From Spongiibacter tropicus DSM 19543 (GTDB taxonomy: Bacteria > Pseudomonadota > Gammaproteobacteria > Pseudomonadales > Spongiibacteraceae), in the NCBI RefSeq assembly GCF_000420325.1, contig NZ_ATUS01000003.1, positions 186,001-250,000 of the forward strand: a stretch of DNA of 64,000 nt. Direction: 5' to 3'. Position 1 is the stretch's first letter. Every line of letters begins with the position of its first letter. The notes beneath the pieces are model-generated. The model made no database searches and was not told the DNA's origin. It was given only the letters and a program-made list of their open reading frames with translations. The position numbers and the translations under genes were made by a program. Positions 9,417 through 18,017 of this stretch are shown here, in pieces.

Positions 9417-10130
9417 TTACCGGCCGAACTCCTGCTCAAGGGCTTGAAGAATGCTGGTATCGACGGCCGCAACACCGGGCATCAAATTGCTGATCAGATA
9501 GTCCAGACGGAAGACGAAAGACGTTAGCTTTTTAGACGCCCCGCCCGGCCGCAAGTGAGGACGAATCATCATCTGGAATTCGTTGTCCGGCAGTGTTTCG
9601 AGAATTTTGAGATCGGTCGCCACTGGCGCCTCATTGCCGGTTACCCGCGAGCGTTCCGCGTTCCGCGCCACCAGCGAGATAAGCGTGTTGTAGGCAATGG
9701 TGATGTCCTCAATCTGCTCCTCAGACTCACTGCAACTATCGAGAACACTGGCCAGCGCGGTCATATGAATCCGCCAGGTTGGCGTTCCCGGCGGAGCAAA
9801 ACAGAACTTGGGGTACAGAACTTGGGTTTTATGCACTGCCAGCAAGTGCTCAATCAGCTGCTGGCGAACCGGCTCCGGCCGCGTCCGGTCCGGCATGGGA
9901 ATACGCATCCTCAACGCATCGAGCGCTTCGCGTTCAACCTCTTCAATGTTTTCGATGTAGTTGTATAGGGTCGCGTGATTAATCCCCAGCTCCCGGGCCA
10001 ATGCGCGCAGGCTCAACGACGCAAAGCCGTCCTTTTCCATCACTGCCAGCGCCGCCGAGACAATTTGCTGCCGACTGACTTTCTTCGGTCTGCCGACCAC
10101 CTGCTGCCGCACGTTATCGTTTGAAGACAT
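9417..10130 (-). CDS. TetR-family repressor
   Basis: A 237-residue TetR-type regulator. Its N-terminal helix-turn-helix reads QQIVSAALAVMEKDG, then LSLRALARELGINHATLYNYIENIEEV (in parts), typical of the family. The C-terminal half resembles the tetracycline-repressor C-terminal class and should bind the effector. A palindromic pair at 10157-10191, 27 bp upstream of its start codon, is the likely operator, giving autoregulation and control of the receptor and esterase genes that follow on the same strand. The effector is unknown; an ester or its hydrolysis product is a reasonable guess. Confidence 0.83.
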   Translation of the reverse strand: MSSNDNVRQQVVGRPKKVSRQQIVSAALAVMEKDGFASLSLRALARELGINHATLYNYIENIEEVEREALDALRMRIPMPDRTRPEPVRQQLIEHLLAVHKTQVLYPKFCFAPPGTPTWRIHMTALASVLDSCSESEEQIEDITIAYNTLISLVARNAERSRVTGNEAPVATDLKILETLPDNEFQMMIRPHLRPGGASKKLTSFVFRLDYLISNLMPGVAAVDTSILQALEQEFGR

Positions 10131-10156
10131 CGCTTCTCTGCCACCCCGAAATTAAT

Positions 10157-10191
10157 AACCATGTGGATATTAACTATATAACCACATGGTT
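10157..10191. promoter_or_regulatory. TetR operator, paired inverted repeat
   Basis: AACCATGTGG at 10157-10166 and its exact reverse complement CCACATGGTT at 10182-10191 are separated by 15 bp of AT-rich sequence. Each arm is itself close to an ACCA-N2-TGGT palindrome. A TTTACA box on the minus strand at about 10194-10199 could be the -35, placing the repeat across the promoter of the adjacent tetR gene. Confidence 0.7.
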
Positions 10192-10380
10192 GTAAATAGG
10201 TGGCAACATTTCTCCCTGCCGTTGAGCAATGACTGCCCTCTCCGGCGGGCGCCATATCATCATCAGAAAAATTAGAATAAATAGATTAAAATCAATGAAT
10301 TAATAAATATCAAAGATGGGGGGGGCGCCGGTTTGAATTCGCCTGCAGTCAACGGCTACTCGGCATATTCACCAAGCCGT

Positions 10381-10941
10381 CTAATCGATCAACAGATGTC
10401 CCAGGTAGGCGAAAATGCCGATCATGATGCCGGTGAATAGTTGGGCATGAACAAGGTAGGAGAATTTTCTGATTTGCGCGGGAGTGTATCGCCAAGTGAT
10501 AAACCACCCAAATAAACCCTGCCACACCACCAGCGCCAGCACCGCGGGGAAAAACAGTATTTCCATGGGTACACCCATTAGCGCAATGTGTAGCAGAATC
10601 ACCGCCACGGCGATAATACCCACGTAGACATGTGTACGATCCAATAGACGGATGACCCGGTCCAGCGGACTTAAGCTCACCGGGAGGGAGTAGTCGGGCA
10701 GTAGTCGCCGGGCGATAGCGCCTTTACCCAGCACCAGCTTTGCTGCTGTACGAAGATAGATAACGCAAAGCAACCACAGGCCCAGCTCACCATAAGCCTC
10801 GCCCATTTCCTCGAGGAAGGTCTCGTTCTCTTTCACCGGAGCGTAGTGAAAATAGGCATAGAGATAATAGGCGGCCGACACAGCCATCACGCCCGCCGTG
10901 AACACGGCAAGACGCTGCAATCCCGGTGATAAGCCCCTCAT
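10381..10941 (-). CDS. integral membrane protein with paired transmembrane histidines (ferric-reductase/b-haem-like)
   Basis: A 186-residue protein with about five hydrophobic helices. Histidines lie in two helices with haem-like spacing: HVYVGIIAVAVILLH (H-x13-H), then a second pair flanking the last helix (LVH and YLGH). The first pair's spacing is typical of ferric-reductase-like and MsrQ-type bis-histidine haem b domains, but no FAD or NAD domain is attached. A role as a quinone- or haem-linked electron carrier is an inference. The start has a GGGGAG ribosome-binding site. It lies 136 bp downstream of the UspA gene on the same strand. Confidence 0.5.
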   Translation of the reverse strand: MRGLSPGLQRLAVFTAGVMAVSAAYYLYAYFHYAPVKENETFLEEMGEAYGELGLWLLCVIYLRTAAKLVLGKGAIARRLLPDYSLPVSLSPLDRVIRLLDRTHVYVGIIAVAVILLHIALMGVPMEILFFPAVLALVVWQGLFGWFITWRYTPAQIRKFSYLVHAQLFTGIMIGIFAYLGHLLID

Positions 10942-11077
10942 AACACTCCCCTGCTCGGCAATCGGCTACAGCGGCGCCAGTAGCGTCGCATAACGTCAGA
11001 ATATGCCGAGTCAGGTCAAAATTCTGTCAAAAATCGTGCCCTATGCGCGGGATTTGAAGACACGTAACAGAGCAGGA

Positions 11078-11542
11078 TCACTCTGCCGCATCGTCGGCAG
11101 CTGGCGGCTCTGCTTTCTGAACAGAAGGCAGCACAATAACCGCACAGGGCGCATTAACAGAAACGTATTCCACGGTCGCTTTGCGCAGCGGCCAGTGTGC
11201 ACTGGTGCCGCGAGAAACCAGCATGATCAGGTCTGCACCGAGCTGCCCGGCAAGATAAACCAGTTTTTCACCAGCACTGCCCGCCAGCACGTGCAGGCTG
11301 GCACTACGATTTAAGGGCAGGTATTTACGCACCAGTAAATCCAGGGTGCTTCGCACTTCGGCTTCTTTCTCCTCTGGCGCCTCCTCGGTGACATGGGGGA
11401 AAAACCCGCCACCCCCGGGGCTGTAAGCGCTGGCTAGGTGTAATTCCCCGTCTTCTTCGAGCAGCGTCATTGCGGCCTCCAGCGCCCGTTTTGCCTCGCC
11501 GTCGTCCTCCGGATCAATGGCGATCAACAGTTTCCGATACAT
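11078..11542 (-). CDS. universal stress protein (UspA family, single domain)
   Basis: A 154-residue UspA-type protein. It opens with MYRKLLIAIDPEDDGEAKRALEAA and ends the fold with VEYVSVNAPCAVIVLP. The ATP-binding loop region reads LVSRGTSAHWPLRKATVEYV, a variant of the usual G-x2-G-x9-G-S/T. The ATG at 11542 has a strong AGGAG site; the start overlaps the end of the upstream BCCT transporter gene by 29 bp, so the two are coupled. Usp domains fused or adjacent to transporters are common in salt-stress settings. The C-terminal tail is acidic. Confidence 0.8.
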   Translation of the reverse strand: MYRKLLIAIDPEDDGEAKRALEAAMTLLEEDGELHLASAYSPGGGGFFPHVTEEAPEEKEAEVRSTLDLLVRKYLPLNRSASLHVLAGSAGEKLVYLAGQLGADLIMLVSRGTSAHWPLRKATVEYVSVNAPCAVIVLPSVQKAEPPAADDAAE

Positions 11543-13133
11543 AGTCGTTCTCCTGTTTGGGTTCAGTCTCGGCCACCACTTCTGGAAAAGCACGGCCCCT
11601 GACCAGCTCCTCCATGCTATAGCCACGGTAATCAGCACGCAGCGCCCTGAATAGCGCTACCGCCATGAAGACCAACAAAATACAGAATGGCAGTCCCAGT
11701 GCGGTAATCACATTCTGCAAAGCGTCTAGCCCCCCGGCCAACAGCAGCGTTGCGGCAATCACACCCTGGGCCGCGGCCCAGAAAATGCGCTGGCGCACCA
11801 GTGAAGGCTGGTCGTCGCGGCGGGTTAACATGTCGATGACCAGCGAGGCAGAGTCCGAGGATGTAGTAAAGAAAATAACAACGATGACCACGCTCAGCGC
11901 CGAGGAAAACGTCGCCAGCGGAAATGTCTCAAGAAAAGCAAAAATGGCAACAGACGGGTCCTGTTCCACCTGAGCGGCCAAGGCGATTTGCCCATCCATT
12001 TCCACATGGATCGCCGACAGTCCAAATATGCCAAACCAAATCAAGGTGAAAGCAGTAGGTGCAAACAGCACACCGGCAACAAACTCGCGGATGGTGCGCC
12101 CTCTGGAAATTCGCGCAATAAAAATACCCACATACGGCGCCCAGGAAATCGTCCAGGCCCAGTAGAACAATGTCCAGCGCCGCTGCCAATCGGAATCGTT
12201 GAAAGTCTCGGTCCAGAACGACAGCCACGGCAAGGCGTTAAGGTAGTCGCCCACACTTTGCACCATGCCCTCGGCAATAAAGACCGAGGGGCCAACCGCA
12301 AGCACAAAACCCAGCAGGGCAATCGCCAACAGCACATTGAGCTGCGATAGCCTCCGCACGCCTTTCTCCAACCCAAGCGCCACCGAAGTGGCCGCTATGC
12401 TGGTAATCACCACAATAAGTATGACCTGCACCCGCCCGTCGACAGGCACGCCGAACAGATAGCGCAGGCCGCTGTTCAGCTGCAAGGTGCCCAGCCCCAG
12501 CGACGTTGCCACCCCAAACAGGGTGCCAAGTACCGCGATCACATCAATCGCCCAGCCCGCCGGCCCGAAGGTGCGCTCGCCGAGAATAGGATAAAAAAGG
12601 CTGCTGACCCGCATCGGCAGATTATGCCGATAGGCAAAATAGCCAATCGCCAATCCCGGCATGGCAAAGATCGTCCAGGTATGCAAACCAAAGTGATAAA
12701 GGGCAATGGTCATGGCATCGCCCGCCGCCTCTCCGGAGCGCGGCGCGACACCGTCAAAGGGCGGGTGCGCAAAATGGGAAACCGGTTCTGCCACCCCCCA
12801 GAACATCAGGATGGTGCCGATCCCGGCGGCAAACAACATAGTGAACCAGGTCAGGTTCGAGTAATCGGGGCGACTGTCATCCGCGCCCAGACGGATATTT
12901 CCATAACGGCTCACCGCCAGTCCAAGTAAAAAAACCAGCAGCGCGCTGACCGAAAAGATATAAAACCAGCCGAGGTTTTGCGCCACCCAGCCGGAAAGCA
13001 GACCAAAGTACCCGGCAAGTTCATTGCCGTAAACCACCGCCACGCTGGCAAACAACACCGCAATTCCCGCCGAGGTAAAAAACACCCCCGGTATCGTCTG
13101 CAGCCCCAATTGGCGTTGCAGTCTCTCCAGCAC
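11514..13133 (-). CDS. BCCT-family betaine/choline/carnitine transporter
   Basis: A 539-residue, 12-helix secondary transporter. The family signature WTISWAPYVGIFIARISRGRT is visible in part around the middle, including the Trp-rich WAWTISWAPYVG substrate-site helix, and ILMFWGVAEPVSHF precedes it. Such carriers take up glycine betaine, choline, carnitine or DMSP, driven by Na+ or H+. A TTG at 13193 is in frame, but the GTG at 13133 follows AAGGGAGG at ideal distance, so that start is preferred. It overlaps the UspA gene downstream, suggesting osmotic or energy-stress regulation. The exact substrate cannot be assigned. Confidence 0.88.
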   Translation of the reverse strand: MLERLQRQLGLQTIPGVFFTSAGIAVLFASVAVVYGNELAGYFGLLSGWVAQNLGWFYIFSVSALLVFLLGLAVSRYGNIRLGADDSRPDYSNLTWFTMLFAAGIGTILMFWGVAEPVSHFAHPPFDGVAPRSGEAAGDAMTIALYHFGLHTWTIFAMPGLAIGYFAYRHNLPMRVSSLFYPILGERTFGPAGWAIDVIAVLGTLFGVATSLGLGTLQLNSGLRYLFGVPVDGRVQVILIVVITSIAATSVALGLEKGVRRLSQLNVLLAIALLGFVLAVGPSVFIAEGMVQSVGDYLNALPWLSFWTETFNDSDWQRRWTLFYWAWTISWAPYVGIFIARISRGRTIREFVAGVLFAPTAFTLIWFGIFGLSAIHVEMDGQIALAAQVEQDPSVAIFAFLETFPLATFSSALSVVIVVIFFTTSSDSASLVIDMLTRRDDQPSLVRQRIFWAAAQGVIAATLLLAGGLDALQNVITALGLPFCILLVFMAVALFRALRADYRGYSMEELVRGRAFPEVVAETEPKQENDYVSETVDRH

Positions 13134-13226
13134 AACCGCCTCCCTTTTCCACTCCGTGCGCCACCACCCTACCGGCTGCGGCTGAGAGTGCAAGGAAAGT
13201 CTGGCTGCTTGTGCTAATTCAACGTG

Positions 13227-13607
13227 CTAAGTCAATACGTATGCCCGCAGATAAGGGACAAAAATCAGCGCCGCGATCATCACTGCGCCCATCGCGCTGA
13301 TTAACACCGCCGCCGCGGCCACATCTTTGGATTTTTTGATCAGAGGGTGAAACTCAGTAGAGACAAGGTCGCAGAGAAATTCCAGCGCGGTATTCAACGC
13401 CTCGGCAATCCAGACCAGCATCATCGCCAACAGCAGCGCGCTCCACTCCATACGCGTCACGCCAAGGCTCAGGCCGACGATGACCACCAGCAGGGACGCA
13501 AAGAGATGAACACGGGCGTTGTGCTGACTGCGCAGCAGCTCAGCAAGACCGCTGAAGGCATAGCGGAAACTGCGCACTCTCTCTGCGAGAGAAAAAGGCT
13601 TTTCCAT
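13227..13607 (-). CDS. dgkA: diacylglycerol/undecaprenol kinase
   Basis: A 126-residue trimeric-type membrane kinase with three hydrophobic helices. The conserved elements are RSFRYAFSGL at the start, NARVHLFAS, and the catalytic-site EALNTALEFLCD. The segment KKSKDVAAAAVL is typical of the undecaprenol/diacylglycerol kinase family. It should phosphorylate a membrane lipid alcohol with ATP. An in-frame GTG lies 12 bp upstream, but the ATG at 13607 is preceded by AGGGTGA and matches family starts. It stands 93 bp upstream of the BCCT gene and may be transcribed with it. Confidence 0.85.
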   Translation of the reverse strand: MEKPFSLAERVRSFRYAFSGLAELLRSQHNARVHLFASLLVVIVGLSLGVTRMEWSALLLAMMLVWIAEALNTALEFLCDLVSTEFHPLIKKSKDVAAAAVLISAMGAVMIAALIFVPYLRAYVLT

Positions 13608-13695
13608 TGACGGTATCACCCTGAGAAGAAGCTAAGATTTTTACGCCAATAACAGTGCCTTGCAATACGAGGGCTTGCTACATTGTCGCGGCGAC

Positions 13696-14556
13696 TCAGG
13701 AAGCCGTATGTTCTCGCGGTGTATCGTCGTCGGTTTCACAGTTCACCAGCCGCACAAACGCCGCATCAATTACCTTCGAGGGATTCATCCCGAAGATTTC
13801 TGTGAATGCCCGGTCGACATGCGCCAGATCGTGAAAACCGGCCTCCAGCGCGAGGTCGGTAAATTTCAAACCGCGCTGCCAAAGTAACGAGGCCCGCCAC
13901 ACCGCGCGCCAGCGAGCGTATTGACCAATGGTGAATCCCGTCTGCTTTTTGAACAGCTCTCGCAGCCGCGACGGCGACAGATGCACCTGCTCGGCCAGTG
14001 ACTCCAGCCGGACTTCATTCAGCGGCGTGTTGTCGAGAATTTCTCTGGCCCGAACAATGCGATTATCCAGGGGCACGCTGACCTCACCGGTCTCGCCGGT
14101 AATCGCCCTAACCACATCATTAAGTAGCCCTTTGATGGCTTCCGGTGACAGCGTCTCTACCATGGCTTTTCTGATGGTGGGCACAAACGCCGCTACATCT
14201 TCAAAGGGCAAATCAATAATCTTCTGTTTACCGAGCTTTTTCTTCAGCGCGGCGTACTCGGGCATATCGATGGGAATATAAAACAGCGCGATATCACTGT
14301 TCACCGCCGTGACGCGTTTACGCCCGGCACGGGGGGCGACCAGCGAGGCGCGGGTTTGAAGAGTTTTACCCTCCACTTCAATCGTATAGGGCTTGTTACA
14401 GGCAATTCTGAGGGTGGCGCAGAGCGGGCTGGCGGGACGGTCCAGCAACAGCGACGGCGCGAGCAACACCAGGCTGCACGACCAGTAATAGATCGTAACG
14501 CCCGCTTCCGCGGGGTGCGCAATCTTGTCGTTATTATTGTTTTGGGATGAAGCCAT
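13696..14556 (-). CDS. AraC-family transcriptional regulator
   Basis: A 286-residue regulator. The C-terminal about 100 residues hold the AraC DNA-binding domain: LAEQVHLSPSRLRELFKKQTG for the first helix-turn-helix and LALEAGFHDLAHVDRAFTEIFG for the second. The N-terminal half contains a cupin-like stretch (CNKPYTIEVEGKTLQTRASLVAP), suggesting small-ligand sensing. It is divergent from the lipase-peptidase pair across a 321-bp gap and is the natural candidate to control it. No clear operator repeat was found in the gap. Confidence 0.78.
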   Translation of the reverse strand: MASSQNNNNDKIAHPAEAGVTIYYWSCSLVLLAPSLLLDRPASPLCATLRIACNKPYTIEVEGKTLQTRASLVAPRAGRKRVTAVNSDIALFYIPIDMPEYAALKKKLGKQKIIDLPFEDVAAFVPTIRKAMVETLSPEAIKGLLNDVVRAITGETGEVSVPLDNRIVRAREILDNTPLNEVRLESLAEQVHLSPSRLRELFKKQTGFTIGQYARWRAVWRASLLWQRGLKFTDLALEAGFHDLAHVDRAFTEIFGMNPSKVIDAAFVRLVNCETDDDTPREHTAS

Positions 14557-14877
14557 CGACGCCAGCTTTATACAAAGACCGTCATTTCATACAAGCGGGA
14601 TACTACGTTGAGGCGGTACCGTAGGCAACATTATAAAAAGATGCCCGAGACCATAAAAAATGATGAGAGAGAATCCATTCATCCCCGTCTTTTCAGCCGC
14701 TCACGCGGCGGTGTGGCAAAGATTATCCGTCGCGCCATAAGCGGCAACATGCCACAGCAATAAGACCGCGCTAACGCGCCCCCTTGATACACCCGACATC
14801 GCACATCGGCGCTATGCGTCGCGGGTGGCGCTCGCCTGTAAAACCTTGCAGCGGGCGATTGTGTGACAGGAGAGACC
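14557..14877. other. intergenic region between AraC and lipase genes
   Basis: No credible gene on either strand. It must hold two divergent promoters. A short inverted pair GTGGCA (14713-14718) / TGCCAC (14750-14755) and the repeated ACATCG near 14807 are the only structures seen, both weak. Confidence 0.4.
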
Positions 14878-16152
14878 ATGAACAAGCAGCTTATTATCAG
14901 CCTGTTTCTGCTGCTGGCCGCCTGCGGTGGCGGCGGTGGCGGAGCCGCAGGCAACGATACGACCCCCTCACCATCGGAGCCCGACCGGGAAGGCCCGCCG
15001 CCATTGATTCCCGATACTCCCCAGGCGGAAGTGCCGCCGGTGTCGGCCAAAGGCTGGCAATTTTATGAGCCCGGCACCCTCGTCGAAACCCACGAAGCCG
15101 ACGATTTCCTCCACCTCGACGGCGCGGCGCGTACGCTGTTCGTGCGCTACACCACCGTGGATGTATTGGGTAATCCCGCGTTGGCATCAGGCCTGGTGAT
15201 GCTCCCCGAGCAGCCGCAATTCGCCGAGGGTGAATGGCCGCTGGTGATCTACGGGCACATGACGACCGGCGCCGCCGATGCCTGCGCCCCCTCCCACGCC
15301 TCTGCCGACTCGACGGAGTTGCAGAAAATGCAGCAGGGCGACGAAATCGCCCGCAAGCTGCTGAGCAGGGGCGTGGTTGTTGCCCGCCCCGATTATGAAG
15401 GGCTTGGCGAGTCAGGCCCGCACCCCTATCTTCGCGGCGACTCACTGGCGCAGGCCATGCGCGACATGGCGTCGGCGGTGGCGGGCCACTGGGATGAAGT
15501 GGGCGATTACTGGGTGGCCGCGGGACACTCGGAAGGCGGGGTAGCCGCCCTCAACAGTGGCAGCCGCCTGCACCCCGAAGCCCGCGATCTGACGCTGGCG
15601 GGTGTAGTCTCGGTCACCCCGGTCACCCAACTGGAAAATCTGGTATTGATCGCCGAAGCACTGCCCATCACCGGTCTGGGGATTAACGAAGCCGTCGCCC
15701 TGGCCGCGCTGGTCGCCCACGGCATTGCCACTGTCGACCCCGATTTCAAACGTCTACTGCTGGAAGAAGGTGGCCTGTCAGAACGGGCGCTGGCGCTCTG
15801 GCCCGATCTGGAGCGCCTGTGCCTCGGCGATTTGTCGCGACCGGAATCCTGGGGCGGCCTGCCCCCTACCGAGCTCAAAGGCCCCCGTGGCGACGAAGCC
15901 GCCGCCGAAATACGCCGCGCACTGGCGGCCGACGATGTACGCCATTTACCCATGCGTTTTGATGTTCCCATCCGCATTGATGTCGGCATTTTCGATCTGG
16001 TTGCCCACCTGCCCTATGCCGAACAACTGGTAGCGACCTACCGCGACAACGGCTACGACATCGATTACTACCGCTGGCCCGCCGCCCATTCGCCCACCGC
16101 AGATATGGCCGCTGGCTCCATCGCCGATTGGATTCTCGAGAGATTTTACTGA
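14878..16152 (+). CDS. lipoprotein alpha/beta hydrolase (secretory-lipase-like)
   Basis: A 424-residue lipoprotein. The signal MNKQLIISLFLLLAAC ends in an LAAC lipobox, followed by a flexible Gly/Pro-rich linker. The hydrolase body shows the family's LVIYGHM oxyanion region, the GVVVARPDYEGLGES strand, and the nucleophile elbow GHSEGG. A C-terminal Asp (VGIFDLVAH) and His (PAAHSP) complete the triad. The fold resembles fungal/actinobacterial secretory lipases (LIP family). The ATG at 14878 has an AGGAGA site. Its stop overlaps the next ATG (TGATG), so lipase and M28 peptidase are made together, probably on the same outer surface. Confidence 0.8.
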   Translation: MNKQLIISLFLLLAACGGGGGGAAGNDTTPSPSEPDREGPPPLIPDTPQAEVPPVSAKGWQFYEPGTLVETHEADDFLHLDGAARTLFVRYTTVDVLGNPALASGLVMLPEQPQFAEGEWPLVIYGHMTTGAADACAPSHASADSTELQKMQQGDEIARKLLSRGVVVARPDYEGLGESGPHPYLRGDSLAQAMRDMASAVAGHWDEVGDYWVAAGHSEGGVAALNSGSRLHPEARDLTLAGVVSVTPVTQLENLVLIAEALPITGLGINEAVALAALVAHGIATVDPDFKRLLLEEGGLSERALALWPDLERLCLGDLSRPESWGGLPPTELKGPRGDEAAAEIRRALAADDVRHLPMRFDVPIRIDVGIFDLVAHLPYAEQLVATYRDNGYDIDYYRWPAAHSPTADMAAGSIADWILERFY

Positions 16153-17594
16153 TGAACACCATACTCACCCTCCCCCGTATTTTCGCGCTGTCACTGCTGC
16201 TGAGCCTGCTCGCAGGCTGCGGCGGCGACAGCCAGTCTCAATCTGCCGATGGCGGTAACGACGGCGGCGGCAGCGATGTACTGCTGCCCACCGAGCCGAT
16301 GCACCCCGTACGCCTGCACAACTGGGTACAGGAACTGACCAGCTACGAACCCCGCTGGGCGGGCTATCCCGAAGAGCGTCTGGCCACCGAGTGGCTGGCG
16401 AAAGCGCTCGAGGACGCCGGGCTGGAGACGGAAATCGATCCCTACAGTTTCCGAAAGTGGCAGCTGGATGACTGGCAGGTGCAGCTCATCGAAGACGGCG
16501 TTCCCGTGGAGATCGACAGCTTTCCCATGTGGTCAACCCGTGGTGGCACCGGCACCGCCGAACTGGTTGATGTGGGATTGGGCACCGAGCTGGAACTGAT
16601 GGCTCGCGATATCAGCGGTAAAGCCGTGGTCGTCACCGGGCGGGCCTTGCTCAACGTCTTTGCCACCTACCCCAATACCTATCACCGGGCCGCCGAGCTG
16701 GGCGCGGTAGCCATGTTTGTCAGCTCAGACGCCCCCGACAACCTGATCCGCCCCACCAGTTCCGGCAGCAACTTGCTGGACGACAACGCCATTCCCGCCT
16801 TCCAGCTCGGAGCGCAGGATCTGGCGCGGCTTCGCCGGGCAGCGCGAGACGGCGGCTCGATTTCCTGGCAGCTCGACGCCCGACACGTTAACGGCACGAC
16901 CCATGATGTGATCGGTCGCCTGCCCGGCTCGGGAGAGTTGAGCGGCACCATTCTCGTCACCGCCCACTACGATGCCTGGTTCGCCGGTGCCCTGGACAAT
17001 GCCACTGGCGTGGCCGGGCTGATCGGACTGGCGGAATACTTTGCTGCACTGCCGCAAGCCGAACGGCCACGGGATATGCTGTTTCTCGGGGTGACCGGCC
17101 ACGACGCAGGCTATCCCTACGGCGGCGTCAATCACTGGCTGGAGAAAAACCAGCACCGGGTCGATGAGCTGGAATTGTTTATGAATCTCGACCACCTGGC
17201 CGCCAAAGGTGAAGAGCACCTCAGCACCACCGGCATTATCGACATGCTCGGGCTGGTACTGGAACGTCCCGGCGACGAGGAACGCGCGCTATTCACCACC
17301 GCGCATCCGGCGCTGATCCGCAAATTTATGCCGCATATTCTTAAATTCACGCCGCTGACCGTGGTGTTACCAACCGTTCCCTCGGTGACCGCGAATGGTG
17401 ATTTGGAAGGTGCAATGGGTGAACTCGGGGTGCCCAGCGTGAACCTGACGATGGCAACGCCGCACTACCACACCGAGGAAGACACTGCCGACCGTATTCC
17501 CGCTGAGCAACTTTCGCGGGCGGTGAAAGCACACCGGGATTTTCTGTTGGATGTGTTGCCGATGACGCGAGGGCAGATACGCTCGCCGCTATAA
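16152..17594 (+). CDS. M28-family metallopeptidase-like lipoprotein with altered active site
   Basis: A 480-residue lipoprotein (lipobox LLAGC at about residue 19) with an inserted PA-like domain and an M28 zinc-peptidase fold. Metal ligands visible are His in TAHYDAW, the bridging Asp in ALDNATG, Asp in MNLDH, and His in TPHYHTEED. The usual Glu-Glu pair (general base plus zinc ligand) is replaced by His-Asp in VTGHDAGYPYG. It may be a divergent amidohydrolase, a peptidase with changed chemistry, or inactive. It is translationally coupled to the upstream lipase by a TGATG overlap, which suggests sequential attack on one surface substrate. Confidence 0.72.
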   Translation: MNTILTLPRIFALSLLLSLLAGCGGDSQSQSADGGNDGGGSDVLLPTEPMHPVRLHNWVQELTSYEPRWAGYPEERLATEWLAKALEDAGLETEIDPYSFRKWQLDDWQVQLIEDGVPVEIDSFPMWSTRGGTGTAELVDVGLGTELELMARDISGKAVVVTGRALLNVFATYPNTYHRAAELGAVAMFVSSDAPDNLIRPTSSGSNLLDDNAIPAFQLGAQDLARLRRAARDGGSISWQLDARHVNGTTHDVIGRLPGSGELSGTILVTAHYDAWFAGALDNATGVAGLIGLAEYFAALPQAERPRDMLFLGVTGHDAGYPYGGVNHWLEKNQHRVDELELFMNLDHLAAKGEEHLSTTGIIDMLGLVLERPGDEERALFTTAHPALIRKFMPHILKFTPLTVVLPTVPSVTANGDLEGAMGELGVPSVNLTMATPHYHTEEDTADRIPAEQLSRAVKAHRDFLLDVLPMTRGQIRSPL

Positions 17595-17666
17595 GCCCCA
17601 TCACGGCCATGGCGCGGGCGGCCCTGACAGGTCGCCTGCGGATGATGGCGGCTTGGGGCTTCGGAC

Positions 17667-18017
17667 TCACGCCAGCCTGAAATGCCGGGCGATCACCTCT
17701 TCCTCTTCAACATGAATCCACTGCAGCGGCAGGTCCAGCGCGTCTTTCATCGCCTGCAACAGGGTCTGTAACTCAAACAGCGCGGCCTCGCGCCGCTCGG
17801 GGGTCACCGACACCAGCACCCGCATTCCCGCCTCATGTTGCCCCGGCAGAAACTGCGCCTTGTCCTCCTCGCCGTCTGCCGACCAAAAGCCGTCGATGGC
17901 TTCGCAACAGGCGCCGGAAAACGCCTCGCCTAATTTGGGGCCAAGCCAATCCAGCACCGCCTTGTAGGGAAAGGCCGGAGCAGAAAAAATCACGGTGAAT
18001 CGAATGCGCTTACTCAT
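17667..18017 (-). CDS. uncharacterised small cytoplasmic protein
   Basis: A 116-residue protein I do not recognise. It starts MSKRIRFTVIFSAPAFPYKAV and is acidic, with a cluster of four glutamates (HVEEEEVIARHF) near the C-terminus. No signal, transmembrane segment or cofactor motif is seen. Its start overlaps the end of the upstream 398-residue membrane-anchored protein by 8 bp, so the two are expressed together and may act as partners. It converges with the M28 gene. Confidence 0.6.
   Translation of the reverse strand: MSKRIRFTVIFSAPAFPYKAVLDWLGPKLGEAFSGACCEAIDGFWSADGEEDKAQFLPGQHEAGMRVLVSVTPERREAALFELQTLLQAMKDALDLPLQWIHVEEEEVIARHFRLA

Noticed and set aside
14893-14960. Gly-codon-rich repeats after lipoboxes (also near 38,090, 45,400 and 50,600)
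   Set aside because: They encode flexible Gly/Ser linkers after the lipid-anchored Cys, not tandem DNA repeats of interest.
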